Part shown: positions 1-8,437 of the stretch, piece after piece
Position numbering within the stretch: position 1 is the stretch's first letter
Layout of the letters: each line of letters starts with the position of its first letter
Origin: Deltaproteobacteria bacterium
Lineage (GTDB): Bacteria > Myxococcota_A > UBA9042 > DTJE01 > S145-11
Assembly (NCBI GenBank): GCA_015493765.1
Contig: WGCQ01000220.1
Coordinates: forward strand, 1-39,669
Direction: 5' to 3'
Length of the DNA: 39,669 bases
The notes under the pieces: generated by a model
The model's database searches: none
What the model saw: only the letters and a program-made list of their open reading frames with translations
What the model was told of the DNA's origin: nothing
Translations under genes and position numbers: made by a program

Positions 1-555
1 TATTTCCTGAAACACGGATGGTTCAACCTGAATCACCGCAACGACCCTGCGGATGTGGTGGGATATCCGGACAAAGTGGAACCGGTCAAGCTGGAAAACG
101 GCAGGACAGGTACACGGGTGGAAGGGTTCCTGATCAAGGGTTACGAGCCTGCGGAGAGGGTATGGGAACTGCTGAAGTCCCTGGACGGCAGGCCCAGGAG
201 TCTGGGGTTCAGCATCGAGGGAGAGGTGCTGGAACGTGAAGGTGCGGAAGGCAAGGTCATCAAAAGGGCATTGATCAGAAACGTGGCAATCACACCCAAC
301 CCCGTGAATCCCCAGGCCAGGATTGACATAGCGGCAAAGGCACTGGTCAAGGCTTTGACCGCCGGGCATCCGGAACCGGAAAAGGCGGAAAACGGGGCCG
401 CGCTGACCCGACAGGACCTGGACAACGAGGTCACAAGCATAGGGATAGACGATGCCGTGCTTCTGGTGTTGAAACGCAAACCGAAATGGACGTATGAGCG
501 GGCATTGGCCCTGGTCAAAAAGATATTTGCAAAAACAGGAGGTACAAATGGGTGA
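1..555 (+). CDS. Phage prohead (capsid maturation) protease, 5' partial
   Basis: The frame is open to the first base of the window, so the true start lies upstream; the first visible residues are YFLKHGWFNLNHRND. The GWFN.NH block resembles the segment carrying the catalytic His in HK97/U35-type prohead proteases, and RSLGFSIEGEV resembles the segment carrying the nucleophile Ser. The IKRALIRNVAITPNPVNP stretch is also characteristic of this family. These enzymes cleave the scaffold and capsid N-termini during head maturation. The gene lies just before a coiled-coil scaffold candidate and the major capsid gene, which fits. Its stop at 555 overlaps the next start at 548. The family call rests on motif recognition, not a search. 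Confidence 0.75.
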   Translation, partial: YFLKHGWFNLNHRNDPADVVGYPDKVEPVKLENGRTGTRVEGFLIKGYEPAERVWELLKSLDGRPRSLGFSIEGEVLEREGAEGKVIKRALIRNVAITPNPVNPQARIDIAAKALVKALTAGHPEPEKAENGAALTRQDLDNEVTSIGIDDAVLLVLKRKPKWTYERALALVKKIFAKTGGTNG

Positions 556-1072
556 GGAAAAAAAGGACAAGGTGGACAAGGAGACCTTTGAGAAGGAACT
601 CGGCAAGGAACTTGACCACGAAACCACCGTGGACGTGACCGGTGTGCTGGGGTACCTGGAAGGGCTGCCCGAGCAAATGGGAAAGGTCGCCGAAACCCTG
701 AAGGCGGTCAAAGAGGGGCTGGAAGGGGTCGAAAAGGCGATATCCGACCTGAAAGACGTCCAGAAGGGCATCCGGACCACCCTGGACGAGACAAAGAAAT
801 CCATGGACCGGGTGGCAGAGGTGAAACAGGAGGTCGAGGATGTCAAAAAATCCGTTGGCAAACCGGTGGACAGGAAATCCGTACAGGGGGCCGAACCGAT
901 CGAAAAGTCCGGGGACGGGCTGTCCAGGTACGAAATCCGGGAACGTATCATCAAGTCCCTGAACAAGGAACAGGACCCGCAGCGATACGCGACCCTGGGA
1001 CAAATGGTTGCCCTGGTGGAGGCAGGCGGCATGCCGGCACGGGAAGAACTGAAGGAATTCGGAATCATTTAA
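548..1072 (+). CDS. Coiled-coil protein, candidate capsid scaffold
   Basis: The chosen ATG at 548 follows AGGAGGT at 537-543 and gives 174 residues (MGEEKKDKVDKETFEKEL...). An ATG at 494 lies in frame but has no such site and sits deep inside the upstream gene. The protein is highly charged and rich in Lys and Glu. Residues about 35-110 have a long heptad-like helical pattern (LEGLPEQMGKVAETLKAVKEGL...), as expected for a coiled coil. Its position between protease and major capsid gene is that of a scaffolding protein, which is usually helical, expendable and proteolysed. I recognise no sequence family, so the role is inferred from position and composition. Confidence 0.55.
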   Translation: MGEEKKDKVDKETFEKELGKELDHETTVDVTGVLGYLEGLPEQMGKVAETLKAVKEGLEGVEKAISDLKDVQKGIRTTLDETKKSMDRVAEVKQEVEDVKKSVGKPVDRKSVQGAEPIEKSGDGLSRYEIRERIIKSLNKEQDPQRYATLGQMVALVEAGGMPAREELKEFGII

Positions 1073-1084
1073 CGGAGGTAAACA

Positions 1085-2479
1085 ATGATTAACGAGGGTT
1101 TCGGAGCAGTAAACGCAGTTGATTTCAGGAAACTGCGCGAGGAGCTGAGCCTGAACAAGGCACTGGAGGCCGGGCACGCGGTACCCGGCTACGAGGGAGG
1201 GGGCAGCGGTGCGGCATTGATCCCGCAGGACCTGGAAGGGACCATGGCGGCAATGCGGGTACCCACGGAAAAACAGATCAAGGTATGGTGGAGGCTGTTC
1301 AAGGACAAGGCGTTCAGTACCGTGGTGGAATACACTCGGTTGACCTCCCTGGGGGATGACACGGACGGATTCATTTCGGAGATGGACCTGCCCGCGGTCA
1401 CCAATTCCGAGTACGAAAGGGATTATGAAAAGGTGAAATACCTGGCCGTGCTGAGGCTGGTAAGCGATGTCATGGCGAGCGTAAAGACCATTGTGTCCCC
1501 CAATGCACTGGCAGAGGCCAGCCAGAGGGCCTTGCAGAAATTGCTGGTCCAGACGGAACGCGCCCTGTTTTTCGGGGATACCCGGGTCAACCGGTACGCA
1601 TGGAAAGGCATGATCCAGGCGGCCGAAGAAGCGGGGAATGCGGTGGACCTGCGCGGCAAGCCCCTGACCCCGGATGCGTTGGAGGACGCACTGGGCAGCC
1701 TGGTGGATGCGCCGAATTATGCGTCTCCGGATGCGGTGTACATGCCGTTTTTCGCACAAACGGACATGGGAAAAATCGGGGGTTCGAACCTGAGGTACGT
1801 GCCTGGCATGGGTCCGTCCCAGAATCAGGTGTTGCTGGGTGTGCGTCCCACTGCTATCCTGTCGCCCAACGGTGACGAGGTGAGCCTGGAGCCGCATGCG
1901 TTCCTGAAACCCGAGGGTGCACCCCCCGAAAGCGCGGTCGGTGAAGACCAGGTCGCGGCACCCTCCATTGCCGATGCGAGCGCCGCAAATGACGACGATT
2001 CGTTGTTCGGTACGAACGATGCCGGCACCTACACATACAAGGCCGTGGCAGTGGGGCTTAAGGGCCGGAGCGCAGCGGGGGCCCAGGCCAGCGTGAGTGT
2101 GGCGGCAGGCCAGAAGGTCAGTCTCACCATCCACGATGAAAATGCCAGCAAGGTCGAGTACTACAAGGTTTACAGGTCCGAAGCGGACAGCAGCGATGTC
2201 GCCTACATCGGTGCAATCGCCCAGGCACGGGATGCAAACGGCAATGCCACTGACACCGTATTCACGGACCGCAACGAGAGTTTGCCGGGGACCGGTGTGG
2301 CTGTGATTGCCCAGCACGACCCCCTGAGCATGAAGTTCAAGCAGTTGCTGCCCGTGTTCAGGCGTCCCATCCCGTACCAGGGGCTGGGTCAGTTGTTCGC
2401 GTTCCTGCTGTTCGGCACGCCGCTCTACGAAAACCCTGCGCATTTGATGGTGATCAAAAACATAGGGAGGGCAGAATGA
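1085..2479 (+). CDS. Major capsid protein with an inserted Ig/FN3-like domain
   Basis: The ATG at 1085 is preceded by ACGGAGGT at 1073-1080. The product has 464 residues. Residues 1-275 include a segment (about 110-170, VKYLAVLRLVSDVM...QTERALFFGD) typical of phage coat proteins, with the E-x-x-[FL]-F-G-[DN] type loop. Residues about 285-405 look like an inserted beta-sandwich: GTYTYKAVAVGLKG, then VSLTIHDENASKVEYYKVYRS, as in fibronectin type III or Ig-like repeats. The chain then returns to a coat-like C-terminus (DPLSMKFKQLLPVFRRPIPY). An exposed Ig-like domain on a coat protein would decorate the capsid surface. Position after the protease and scaffold genes supports the call. Confidence 0.75.
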   Translation: MINEGFGAVNAVDFRKLREELSLNKALEAGHAVPGYEGGGSGAALIPQDLEGTMAAMRVPTEKQIKVWWRLFKDKAFSTVVEYTRLTSLGDDTDGFISEMDLPAVTNSEYERDYEKVKYLAVLRLVSDVMASVKTIVSPNALAEASQRALQKLLVQTERALFFGDTRVNRYAWKGMIQAAEEAGNAVDLRGKPLTPDALEDALGSLVDAPNYASPDAVYMPFFAQTDMGKIGGSNLRYVPGMGPSQNQVLLGVRPTAILSPNGDEVSLEPHAFLKPEGAPPESAVGEDQVAAPSIADASAANDDDSLFGTNDAGTYTYKAVAVGLKGRSAAGAQASVSVAAGQKVSLTIHDENASKVEYYKVYRSEADSSDVAYIGAIAQARDANGNATDTVFTDRNESLPGTGVAVIAQHDPLSMKFKQLLPVFRRPIPYQGLGQLFAFLLFGTPLYENPAHLMVIKNIGRAE

Positions 2480-2685
2480 AGGTAAGGCATAAAAAACTCA
2501 GAAACGTCGCTCCCCTGTATGTGCAGGGTGAGAAAGGCAAGATTGACGCAGACGGGTTCGTGAAGGGACTGAAAACAAAGACCCTGGAATGGCTGGTAAA
2601 GCATGTGCCGGGGTATGAGGTGGTGAAAGAGGCTGACCCCACAAAAAAAGAGCCCAATTCCAAGGGTAATGGAGGCGCAAAATGA
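2476..2685 (+). CDS. Small phage head protein, unknown function
   Basis: A 69-residue, Lys-rich protein whose ATG overlaps the capsid stop (ATGA) and is preceded by GGGAGGG at 2464-2470. It begins MKVRHKKLRNVAPLYVQGEKG and includes a WLVKHVPGYEVVKE segment. Many tailed phages carry a short gene of this kind just after the coat gene, sometimes a head-tail or capsid accessory protein. I do not recognise a family. The tight overlap on both sides (stop at 2685, next start 2682) and its good Shine-Dalgarno site make it a real gene. Confidence 0.65.
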   Translation: MKVRHKKLRNVAPLYVQGEKGKIDADGFVKGLKTKTLEWLVKHVPGYEVVKEADPTKKEPNSKGNGGAK

Positions 2686-3101
2686 GTCTCGCAGGGGAAA
2701 AACTCAAGGCCGCCAACAGGGAAGTGTACGACCTTATGAAGAAGGTCTCACTGCAACTGGACAGGGGATTAAACGAGGAAAATTCCGATACGACGGCTGT
2801 GGATAGGGTGCGTGCCATGGGGAGTTTTTCCGGCACCATAAAGTCCTTTAAATTGATTATGGAGTCGGATATCTCAGGCACTGGAATCACGGTGGACCTG
2901 GTTCAATCGGATGCAGCCGGAAATACACATTCCATACTGGTTTCCCCTCTCAGCCTGGATGGGCATGTGGAGGGGGACATGATTACCGGGTCTCTCAATA
3001 CCACTGCAGTGGATGGAATACTGGCTGTGGTCATTCACCTGCCTGCAAACAACTCCGCAAAGTTTTTTGCTGAAGTTACAGGGGAGGTCATAGGTGACTG
3101 A
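2682..3101 (+). CDS. Phage head accessory protein, possible decoration protein
   Basis: The ATG at 2682 overlaps the previous stop and follows GGAGG at 2671-2675. The 139-residue product has a short helical N-terminus (about 1-30) followed by alternating beta-type segments (GSFSGTIKSFKLIMESDI, then NTHSILVSPLSLDGHVEGD). A small beta-rich protein encoded next to the coat gene is often a capsid cement or decoration protein. This is inferred from context; no family was recognised. Confidence 0.6.
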   Translation: MSLAGEKLKAANREVYDLMKKVSLQLDRGLNEENSDTTAVDRVRAMGSFSGTIKSFKLIMESDISGTGITVDLVQSDAAGNTHSILVSPLSLDGHVEGDMITGSLNTTAVDGILAVVIHLPANNSAKFFAEVTGEVIGD

Positions 3102-3492
3102 CCGCGGTATGCAGAGTGTTTCCACGGGCCTGGCGGTTGCCAGGACCTTCGAGCCGGGCGCAAATGCATGGGTAACGGGACAGGTTCCCCTGCCCGTACG
3201 TTACAAATGGGGCAAGTCCGTAACCGCGGATGATTCGGACCCGAATACCAACACCCCGTCAACGGAGGACCTGGTGCCTGCCGGTGCAACGGGTGGCAAG
3301 GTGGCTGTTTATGCCGACCGGGCCGTTACCGTCACGGTGTGGGCCGCAGTGGATGCGGACTGGGTCAAAACGGGTTCAAAGGCTATCGATGCATTCGAAG
3401 AGGCCGTTTTTGACACGGGTTACAGGAAACTGTTTATACAGGTGACGGGCGTGAGCGGCCAGACAACAGTGCGTGTGGCAGTCATAGGATGA
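3094..3492 (+). CDS. Phage head or neck protein, unknown function
   Basis: The start is GTG at 3094, with GGGGAGG at 3081-3087. The product has 132 residues and is predicted to be mostly beta-strand (GGKVAVYADRAVTVTVWAAVDADWV; KLFIQVTGVSGQTTVRVAVIG). The pattern resembles small beta-sandwich decoration or fibre proteins, but I recognise no family. It overlaps the upstream gene by 8 nt and the downstream gene by 4 nt, so it is translated as part of the same operon. Confidence 0.6.
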   Translation: MTDRGMQSVSTGLAVARTFEPGANAWVTGQVPLPVRYKWGKSVTADDSDPNTNTPSTEDLVPAGATGGKVAVYADRAVTVTVWAAVDADWVKTGSKAIDAFEEAVFDTGYRKLFIQVTGVSGQTTVRVAVIG

Positions 3493-4220
3493 GCGAACCC
3501 CTGACCAAAGAATGGCTGATTAATGTGTACCTGTTCGGTCTGGACCTGACGGATGACAACGGCAATCCGTTTCCGGATGACCTGTACGATATGGCGCTGA
3601 ATTCGGCCAGGGAATGGTTGCAGACCCAGGCGGGTGTGGTGGTCGGCCGTAAGGCTTTTACGGAGCGTCACGATTTCGACCCGCACCGCAATGATGCCTG
3701 GATCACCCTGAAGGTGGACAAACGACCGCTGAGGCATGTGAACAGTTTGAAATTCAGGTTCGGCGGACAGACAGTAATCGACGTTCCCGGGGATTGGATC
3801 GTCGAGGTATTGCCGGTGGCCGGACAGATCAACGTGGTGCCGGGTCAGGGCGGGCCAAAGATGTATCCGGCGATGCTGTGGCCTTATTTCGGCACTTCCA
3901 GGCCCGATATGACACCCGGATGGTACGAGGTGAATTACGATGCAGGCAGGGATATCAATGAAATGCCTGCCGACGAGCTGCATTTGATGGGCATGTACGC
4001 CGCGATGTTTGCGTTGAACCCAGCGGGTGACCTTCTGGGTGGTGCGGGCATTGCGTCCAGGTCCGTAAACCTGGACGGTGTCGGACAGTCGATCAGCACC
4101 ACATCCAGTGCCACGAATGCGGGATACGGCGCCAGAATCATACAGTACGAGAAAGACATCCGTTCGCTGTTGCCCAGGGTCAGGCGCAGGTATTACGGTG
4201 CCGGTCTGGAGGTGGTATGA
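3489..4220 (+). CDS. Head-tail connector (adaptor-like) protein
   Basis: A 243-residue protein starting at ATG 3489, overlapping the previous stop. The N-terminus (NSAREWLQTQAGVVVGRKAFTE) looks like the helical start of connector proteins that dock under the portal. The middle is beta-rich (ITLKVDKRPLRHVNSLKFRF) and the C-terminus is helical and basic (IIQYEKDIRSLLPRVRRRYYG). Its place between capsid and tail completion genes is that of the adaptor or head completion protein. The exact family is not certain. Confidence 0.6.
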   Translation: MSEPLTKEWLINVYLFGLDLTDDNGNPFPDDLYDMALNSAREWLQTQAGVVVGRKAFTERHDFDPHRNDAWITLKVDKRPLRHVNSLKFRFGGQTVIDVPGDWIVEVLPVAGQINVVPGQGGPKMYPAMLWPYFGTSRPDMTPGWYEVNYDAGRDINEMPADELHLMGMYAAMFALNPAGDLLGGAGIASRSVNLDGVGQSISTTSSATNAGYGARIIQYEKDIRSLLPRVRRRYYGAGLEVV

Positions 4221-4972
4221 AATTCCCCGTTTCCTGGCCAAAAAAATGCCAGCGTTCGGATTTCGACCCTGTGGGGATACAATGTGTCCTGATGACAAAA
4301 GGTCAGCGTGCCCGGTGGGAAAAGGCCCAGGCATGTGTGTGCACGGCCGTAAACAACGGTGTACCTGACGGAAGTTGTCCTGTTTGCGGTGGCACCGGCC
4401 GCGTGTATACGGACGGGGAAGAGGTCAGACTGCTCGTGGAGAGTGTGGAGATTGAACCCAGGCTGTACGAACGGTTCGGGCAGTGGGTACTGGGCACGGT
4501 CAAACTGACCCTGAGACCCGAACACCTGCCCGGATACCTGGATCGATTCACGCTACTGGATGCGGTAATGGTGGTCAGGGAAACGGCTGTTCGTCAAGGT
4601 CCGGTCCAAAGTCTGAAATATCCCGTGGCTGTCAGGAATATGACACTTGTACTGGACGGACAGGAACAACCGGTCGATGTCGGTGTGCTGTATATGGCCA
4701 GGTCTGACGGGACCAGGCTTGAACCTGCCACGGATTTTACCGTTACAGAAGACGGAGCGATTGACTGGACCCCAGGAGACCAGGCTGGCACCGCTCCGGA
4801 CGAGGAAGAGGGATTCGTGGTGACGTATTATGCCCATCCCAGGTATGTGACCACCGAATACCCGCACGCATCCAGAGTCACATACACGAAGATGAAAGGG
4901 ACAACCGAGAGGGTGCAATACTTGCCCGTGCAGGTCCTGGCCAGGCTGGAATACCAGGAGGCGAATGCGTGA
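4217..4972 (+). CDS. Head completion/stopper-like protein with a four-Cys motif
   Basis: The ATG at 4217 follows GGAGG at 4208-4212. The product has 251 residues. Near the N-terminus C40-x-C42 and C54-x-x-C57 followed by GGTGRV form a likely zinc knuckle of the CPxCGGTG type. The rest is beta-rich (VRLLVESVEIEPRLYERFGQW; GTVKLTLRPEHLPGYLDRF) and ends YLPVQVLARLEYQEANA. Position between adaptor and HK97-gp10-like genes suggests a stopper or neck protein that closes the head. The Cys motif is directly visible; the structural role is inferred. Confidence 0.55.
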   Translation: MKFPVSWPKKCQRSDFDPVGIQCVLMTKGQRARWEKAQACVCTAVNNGVPDGSCPVCGGTGRVYTDGEEVRLLVESVEIEPRLYERFGQWVLGTVKLTLRPEHLPGYLDRFTLLDAVMVVRETAVRQGPVQSLKYPVAVRNMTLVLDGQEQPVDVGVLYMARSDGTRLEPATDFTVTEDGAIDWTPGDQAGTAPDEEEGFVVTYYAHPRYVTTEYPHASRVTYTKMKGTTERVQYLPVQVLARLEYQEANA

Positions 4973-5723
4973 GGTCCGCATAGAGGCGCTACCGGGGGTG
5001 TTTGAGGCACTGGGATATACACCCGAGGCAGTGCAGACCCGCATAGGGATGCTTGGGGATGCGATACGTACTGCCTGGGTGACGGCTGCGCACAGGCGGC
5101 TGTTTACGTCCGAACGTGACTACATCAAGGCCATTACAAAGCCGGAGGTTGTGGCAGGCAGGCTGTTTGTCACGCTGGTAGGGGCGTTTCCCAACATGGT
5201 AGAGCACGGGGCAAGTTCCTGGGACCTCAGGGATACGATTCTGCAGTCATCAAAGGCCGGGACAAGCAAGGACGGGTACAGGTACCTGGCAGTCCCGTTC
5301 CGACACATGATGCCTGGGGCCACGGGACGAAATGCCCCTCCGGTGGGTTCGGCATACGCAAAGATCGACAGGGGGCTGGGTAAAACAGTTGCCAATGCCG
5401 TTTCATCCGCAATGAGAAGACTGGAGTCCTCCGTAAACAGCGGGGCCGGTTCCATGACCGTATGGGGCGGGAGACTTCAGGCAGGGCTTGCGCCAAAACT
5501 CAAACCCCACCACGTGGTGGACATCTACGCAGGCATGGTGAGGATGGCAAAGACGTATCAGGCAGCCACACATTATCAGTACAGGACCTGGCGCACAATA
5601 AGCGATAACCCTGCCACGAAACGAGCCGGGTCGTGGATACATCCGGGTATCAGGGCAAGGCACCTGGCAAATGATGTGAGCAGACAGATCCCGGATATGA
5701 CGGAGGCAATTTTTGGCAATTGA
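4965..5723 (+). CDS. Tail completion protein, HK97 gp10-like position
   Basis: The ATG at 4965 overlaps the previous stop by 8 nt and is preceded by AGGAGG. The 252-residue protein starts MREVRIEALPGVFEALGY and carries a segment AFPNMVEHGASSWDLRDTIL followed by GYRYLAVPFRHMMPG. The sense 'surface-exposed head-tail joining protein' fits both its place and the features of gp10-like proteins, which often have an N-terminal helix and a central 'VEHG' loop. Family assignment is moderate. Confidence 0.5.
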   Translation: MREVRIEALPGVFEALGYTPEAVQTRIGMLGDAIRTAWVTAAHRRLFTSERDYIKAITKPEVVAGRLFVTLVGAFPNMVEHGASSWDLRDTILQSSKAGTSKDGYRYLAVPFRHMMPGATGRNAPPVGSAYAKIDRGLGKTVANAVSSAMRRLESSVNSGAGSMTVWGGRLQAGLAPKLKPHHVVDIYAGMVRMAKTYQAATHYQYRTWRTISDNPATKRAGSWIHPGIRARHLANDVSRQIPDMTEAIFGN

Positions 5724-6318
5724 TGCGGACATACTGGTAACAGGTGCCATAAAAACGGGTATTGAGTACCTCAGGGACAATGAGGACGCTTTCCGGGGGC
5801 TGTTTGAGGATTATCCCGTTAAGACCGTGGACGGGATGTGGCTGCGTTGGCAGGCCATAAACCCTCTTGTTGTCGAGGGATACGCAAAGGCACAGGTACG
5901 CTTTCCCCTTATAGCCGTAATACTGCTGGGAGAGAAGGAAGAGCAAGGCTTTGAGGGCCAGATGACGGATGGGTACGGGGTCCTGCTTGCCCAGGAGGTC
6001 GGTGTGTTCGAGTATGCAATGCAACCCATGGACCTGAGGATGCTGCATGTGGCTGTACAGGCCTCGATTCTGGGGGCAAGGGAGACTTTTATACAGTCCG
6101 AGATTGCAGCCATGGAATATGTGGATGGCGGGGACGTTGAGCCTGTTCCGGAGCTGATGCCCCCGGGGGCGCTTGTGAGGCGCCAGGTGTGGAAGTTTAC
6201 GGGAATCCGAAGGAGTTATCAGGTGATCGAGGAATCCAGCCTGAAGAATATCTTTGTCTGGATGAATGACATCCGGGTGGGTGACATACATGGGAAGGTA
6301 ACACCAGAAGGAGGATAA
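5713..6318 (+). CDS. Tail terminator-like protein
   Basis: The start is a TTG at 5713, seven bases after GGAGG (5702-5706); no in-frame ATG exists nearby. The 201-residue product lies directly before the sheath gene, the normal place of the tail terminator that caps the tail and joins it to the head. It has an N-terminal helix (AIKTGIEYLRDNEDAFRGLF), then strand-rich sequence (QVRFPLIAVILLGEKEEQGFEG) and a conserved-looking GVFEYAMQPMDLRMLHVAVQ segment. The role is inferred mainly from position and general pattern. Confidence 0.55.
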   Translation: MAIDADILVTGAIKTGIEYLRDNEDAFRGLFEDYPVKTVDGMWLRWQAINPLVVEGYAKAQVRFPLIAVILLGEKEEQGFEGQMTDGYGVLLAQEVGVFEYAMQPMDLRMLHVAVQASILGARETFIQSEIAAMEYVDGGDVEPVPELMPPGALVRRQVWKFTGIRRSYQVIEESSLKNIFVWMNDIRVGDIHGKVTPEGG

Positions 6319-6319
6319 A

Positions 6320-8008
6320 ATGCCTACCGGTAGAAACATAGGGGGTGCTTACACACGCAGACCCGGCGTGTATTCCGTGATTGATGCGAGCAGTCTGGAC
6401 ACAGTGGGACCCGGTGCACGTGGTGTGGTGGCAATTCTGGGTGAGTGGAGCCGTGGCGGTGAGCCAAAGAAGGTCCAGGTAGTGACATCTGCAAGTCAAT
6501 TGCGACGCCTGATGCCCAACAATGATGGGGCGATTCTGTCCAAATTGCTGTTTTCGCCCTCTGCGGATGACCGGATAAAAGGCGGGGCGTCAAAGGCCCT
6601 GCTTGTAAGGGTCAATGGGTCTGAACGAGCATCCGCCACCTTGAAAGATGCAGATGGAGGGGATTCCCTCAAGGTGCTTGCAGCGGACTGGGGGGCTTAC
6701 GGCAATGCCATCACCGTCAAACTTGAGGAAGATGCAAGCGCAGGCATAAAGACCCTCACCGTGAAGGTCGGGGAGGATACAGAGGCAATAAGCATTGCAA
6801 AGGAAGGTACAACTTATGTGCCTGCCCTGAAGGTCACAAACAACGGGGATGCAGCGATGGATGTGAGCGTGGATGCAAACGGACTGCACGTTGGGACCAC
6901 CGTATTCGGACCTGAAACGAAACTCACCGATCTCAGCATGGATGGGGTGGCGTTTGAGGTGCAGACCCCGAAGGAGATGACAGTTGCAGACCTGGATGCA
7001 CTTGACAGCACCTCTTTGGCAGCCGGGGCATCGTCCACACTCACAGCCGAGGCTGCAAAATGGGAAGAGATGGGCAGTACGCTGGGTCTTGTGGTGATTG
7101 AGCGTGCCAGCACCCCGGCAAAGGCCCCGGCTGCAACAGACGAGACGAACCTAAGTGGCGGTACGAATGCCACTGCGGCACTGCCTGACTGGCAGGATGG
7201 GCTGGACCTGCTGAAGACGGAGTTTGTGAACATTGTGGTACCGCTGTGTACATCAGAGACCCTTGATACGGTCAAGGCAGTGGCCGACAAACTCAAGGAA
7301 CACTGCGAGTACATGGCAGGTCAGGGCAAGGACGAACGCAACGGATATGTGGGAATGACATCCGGTCCGTCTTTCAACGATGTAATCGGGGCAGCCCGGT
7401 ACCTGAACACCAGACACGTGAGCCTGCTGGCACAGCAGATTCAGCTCTATGACGAAAACGGCAATCCCGTATGGCTGCATCCTGCATACACGGGCTTGCT
7501 TGCAGCGGGAATGCAGGCCGGGAGGCCGGTTGGGGTGCCCCTGACCTGGAAGTACGTGGATGTACTGGCTGTGGATGACGGCAGCGACTGGACGGCAAAC
7601 GACAGGGTCGAGGACATGATCGCATCCGGAGTGATGCTGCTGACCAGGGATCACCTGGGCTGGAAGTGGGAGCGTTCCGTGACCACGTATGTGCGCACTG
7701 ACAATCCGATATTCAGCGAGGTCAGCGCAAACGAAAGTGCGAACGAAAGCGTGAAGGACCTGAGGCGCTATCTGGAACTGCTTATTGGAGACCCGATGTT
7801 TGCGGGTACTGCACAGACCGTAAAAGGTCTGGCTATGCAAAGGCTGGACCAGCAGGTCAGGGAAAATCTGATCAAGGCCTGGCAGAATCTGGAAATTGAG
7901 GATGTGGGTGACGGATTGAATATCGGGTATGAGGTTGCGGTGGTGGAACCGCTCAACTTCATTGTAATGACGGCCCATGTGGTACGAATTCCCGGGGTTG
8001 CAAAGTAA
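6320..8008 (+). CDS. Contractile tail sheath protein
   Basis: The 562-residue product starts at ATG 6320 after GGAGG (6310-6314). It has the hallmarks of gp18/FI-type sheath proteins: an N-terminal RRPGVYSVIDASS strand used for sheath-sheath linkage, a variable central domain (about 110-280), and a conserved C-terminal domain (SVTTYVRTDNPIFSEV; KDLRRYLELLIGDPMFAGTA; ENLIKAWQNLEIEDV; FIVMTAHVVRIPG). The sheath surrounds the tube and contracts to drive it through the host envelope. Its presence shows that the phage is contractile. The tube gene follows immediately, as usual. Confidence 0.93.
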   Translation: MPTGRNIGGAYTRRPGVYSVIDASSLDTVGPGARGVVAILGEWSRGGEPKKVQVVTSASQLRRLMPNNDGAILSKLLFSPSADDRIKGGASKALLVRVNGSERASATLKDADGGDSLKVLAADWGAYGNAITVKLEEDASAGIKTLTVKVGEDTEAISIAKEGTTYVPALKVTNNGDAAMDVSVDANGLHVGTTVFGPETKLTDLSMDGVAFEVQTPKEMTVADLDALDSTSLAAGASSTLTAEAAKWEEMGSTLGLVVIERASTPAKAPAATDETNLSGGTNATAALPDWQDGLDLLKTEFVNIVVPLCTSETLDTVKAVADKLKEHCEYMAGQGKDERNGYVGMTSGPSFNDVIGAARYLNTRHVSLLAQQIQLYDENGNPVWLHPAYTGLLAAGMQAGRPVGVPLTWKYVDVLAVDDGSDWTANDRVEDMIASGVMLLTRDHLGWKWERSVTTYVRTDNPIFSEVSANESANESVKDLRRYLELLIGDPMFAGTAQTVKGLAMQRLDQQVRENLIKAWQNLEIEDVGDGLNIGYEVAVVEPLNFIVMTAHVVRIPGVAK

Positions 8009-8020
8009 CAGGAGGTCGTG

Positions 8021-8437
8021 ATGGCAGAGATCTTCAGCGGTCTGAGGGCCATTTTATCCGTCAACGGAAAACGGATTGGTTGGTGTACGAATGTTTCGGG
8101 CAGTGAAGAAATCACCTATGACGAGGTCAATGTCATCGGTGACATGGAAACCCACTTTGTGCCGACGGGCAAACGGGTCACCCTGTCCGCGTCGTTTGTG
8201 AGGATTGTAAATGAGGACCTGGTTTCCGTGGGGCTGAGGCCACCTGCAACACTCGAGGACACAATAACCTGGCCTGCAATGACCATGCAGGTACTGGATG
8301 TGCACGGCAACGTGGTGTACCAGGCGGAAGAGGTAAAATTCCGTAGCCTCTCGTTTCGTGTTGACCCCCGCGCTGTGGTGGGTGTGGATGTGGAGTTTGT
8401 GGCACGCAGGATTAAGTCCACAACCGAGGTGGCCTGA
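8021..8437 (+). CDS. Tail tube protein
   Basis: ATG 8021 lies five bases after GGAGG (8011-8015) and is preferred over the GTG at 8018, which is too close. The 138-residue product is beta-rich (KRVTLSASFVRIVNEDLVSVGL; FRSLSFRVDPRAVVGVDVEFVARRI) and has the size and position of myovirus tube proteins, directly after the sheath gene and before the chaperone pair. It forms stacked hexamer rings that make the inner channel. The fold is inferred from pattern and synteny. Confidence 0.85.
   Translation: MAEIFSGLRAILSVNGKRIGWCTNVSGSEEITYDEVNVIGDMETHFVPTGKRVTLSASFVRIVNEDLVSVGLRPPATLEDTITWPAMTMQVLDVHGNVVYQAEEVKFRSLSFRVDPRAVVGVDVEFVARRIKSTTEVA

Noticed and set aside
515-2443. Long open frame on the - strand, 642 residues
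   Set aside because: It lies opposite the scaffold-like and capsid genes, which have good starts and recognisable features. Its sequence is Cys/His-rich without any domain, typical of an antisense shadow.
3420-4334. 304-residue - strand frame across the connector gene
   Set aside because: Antisense shadow of genes with strong Shine-Dalgarno sites and operon context.
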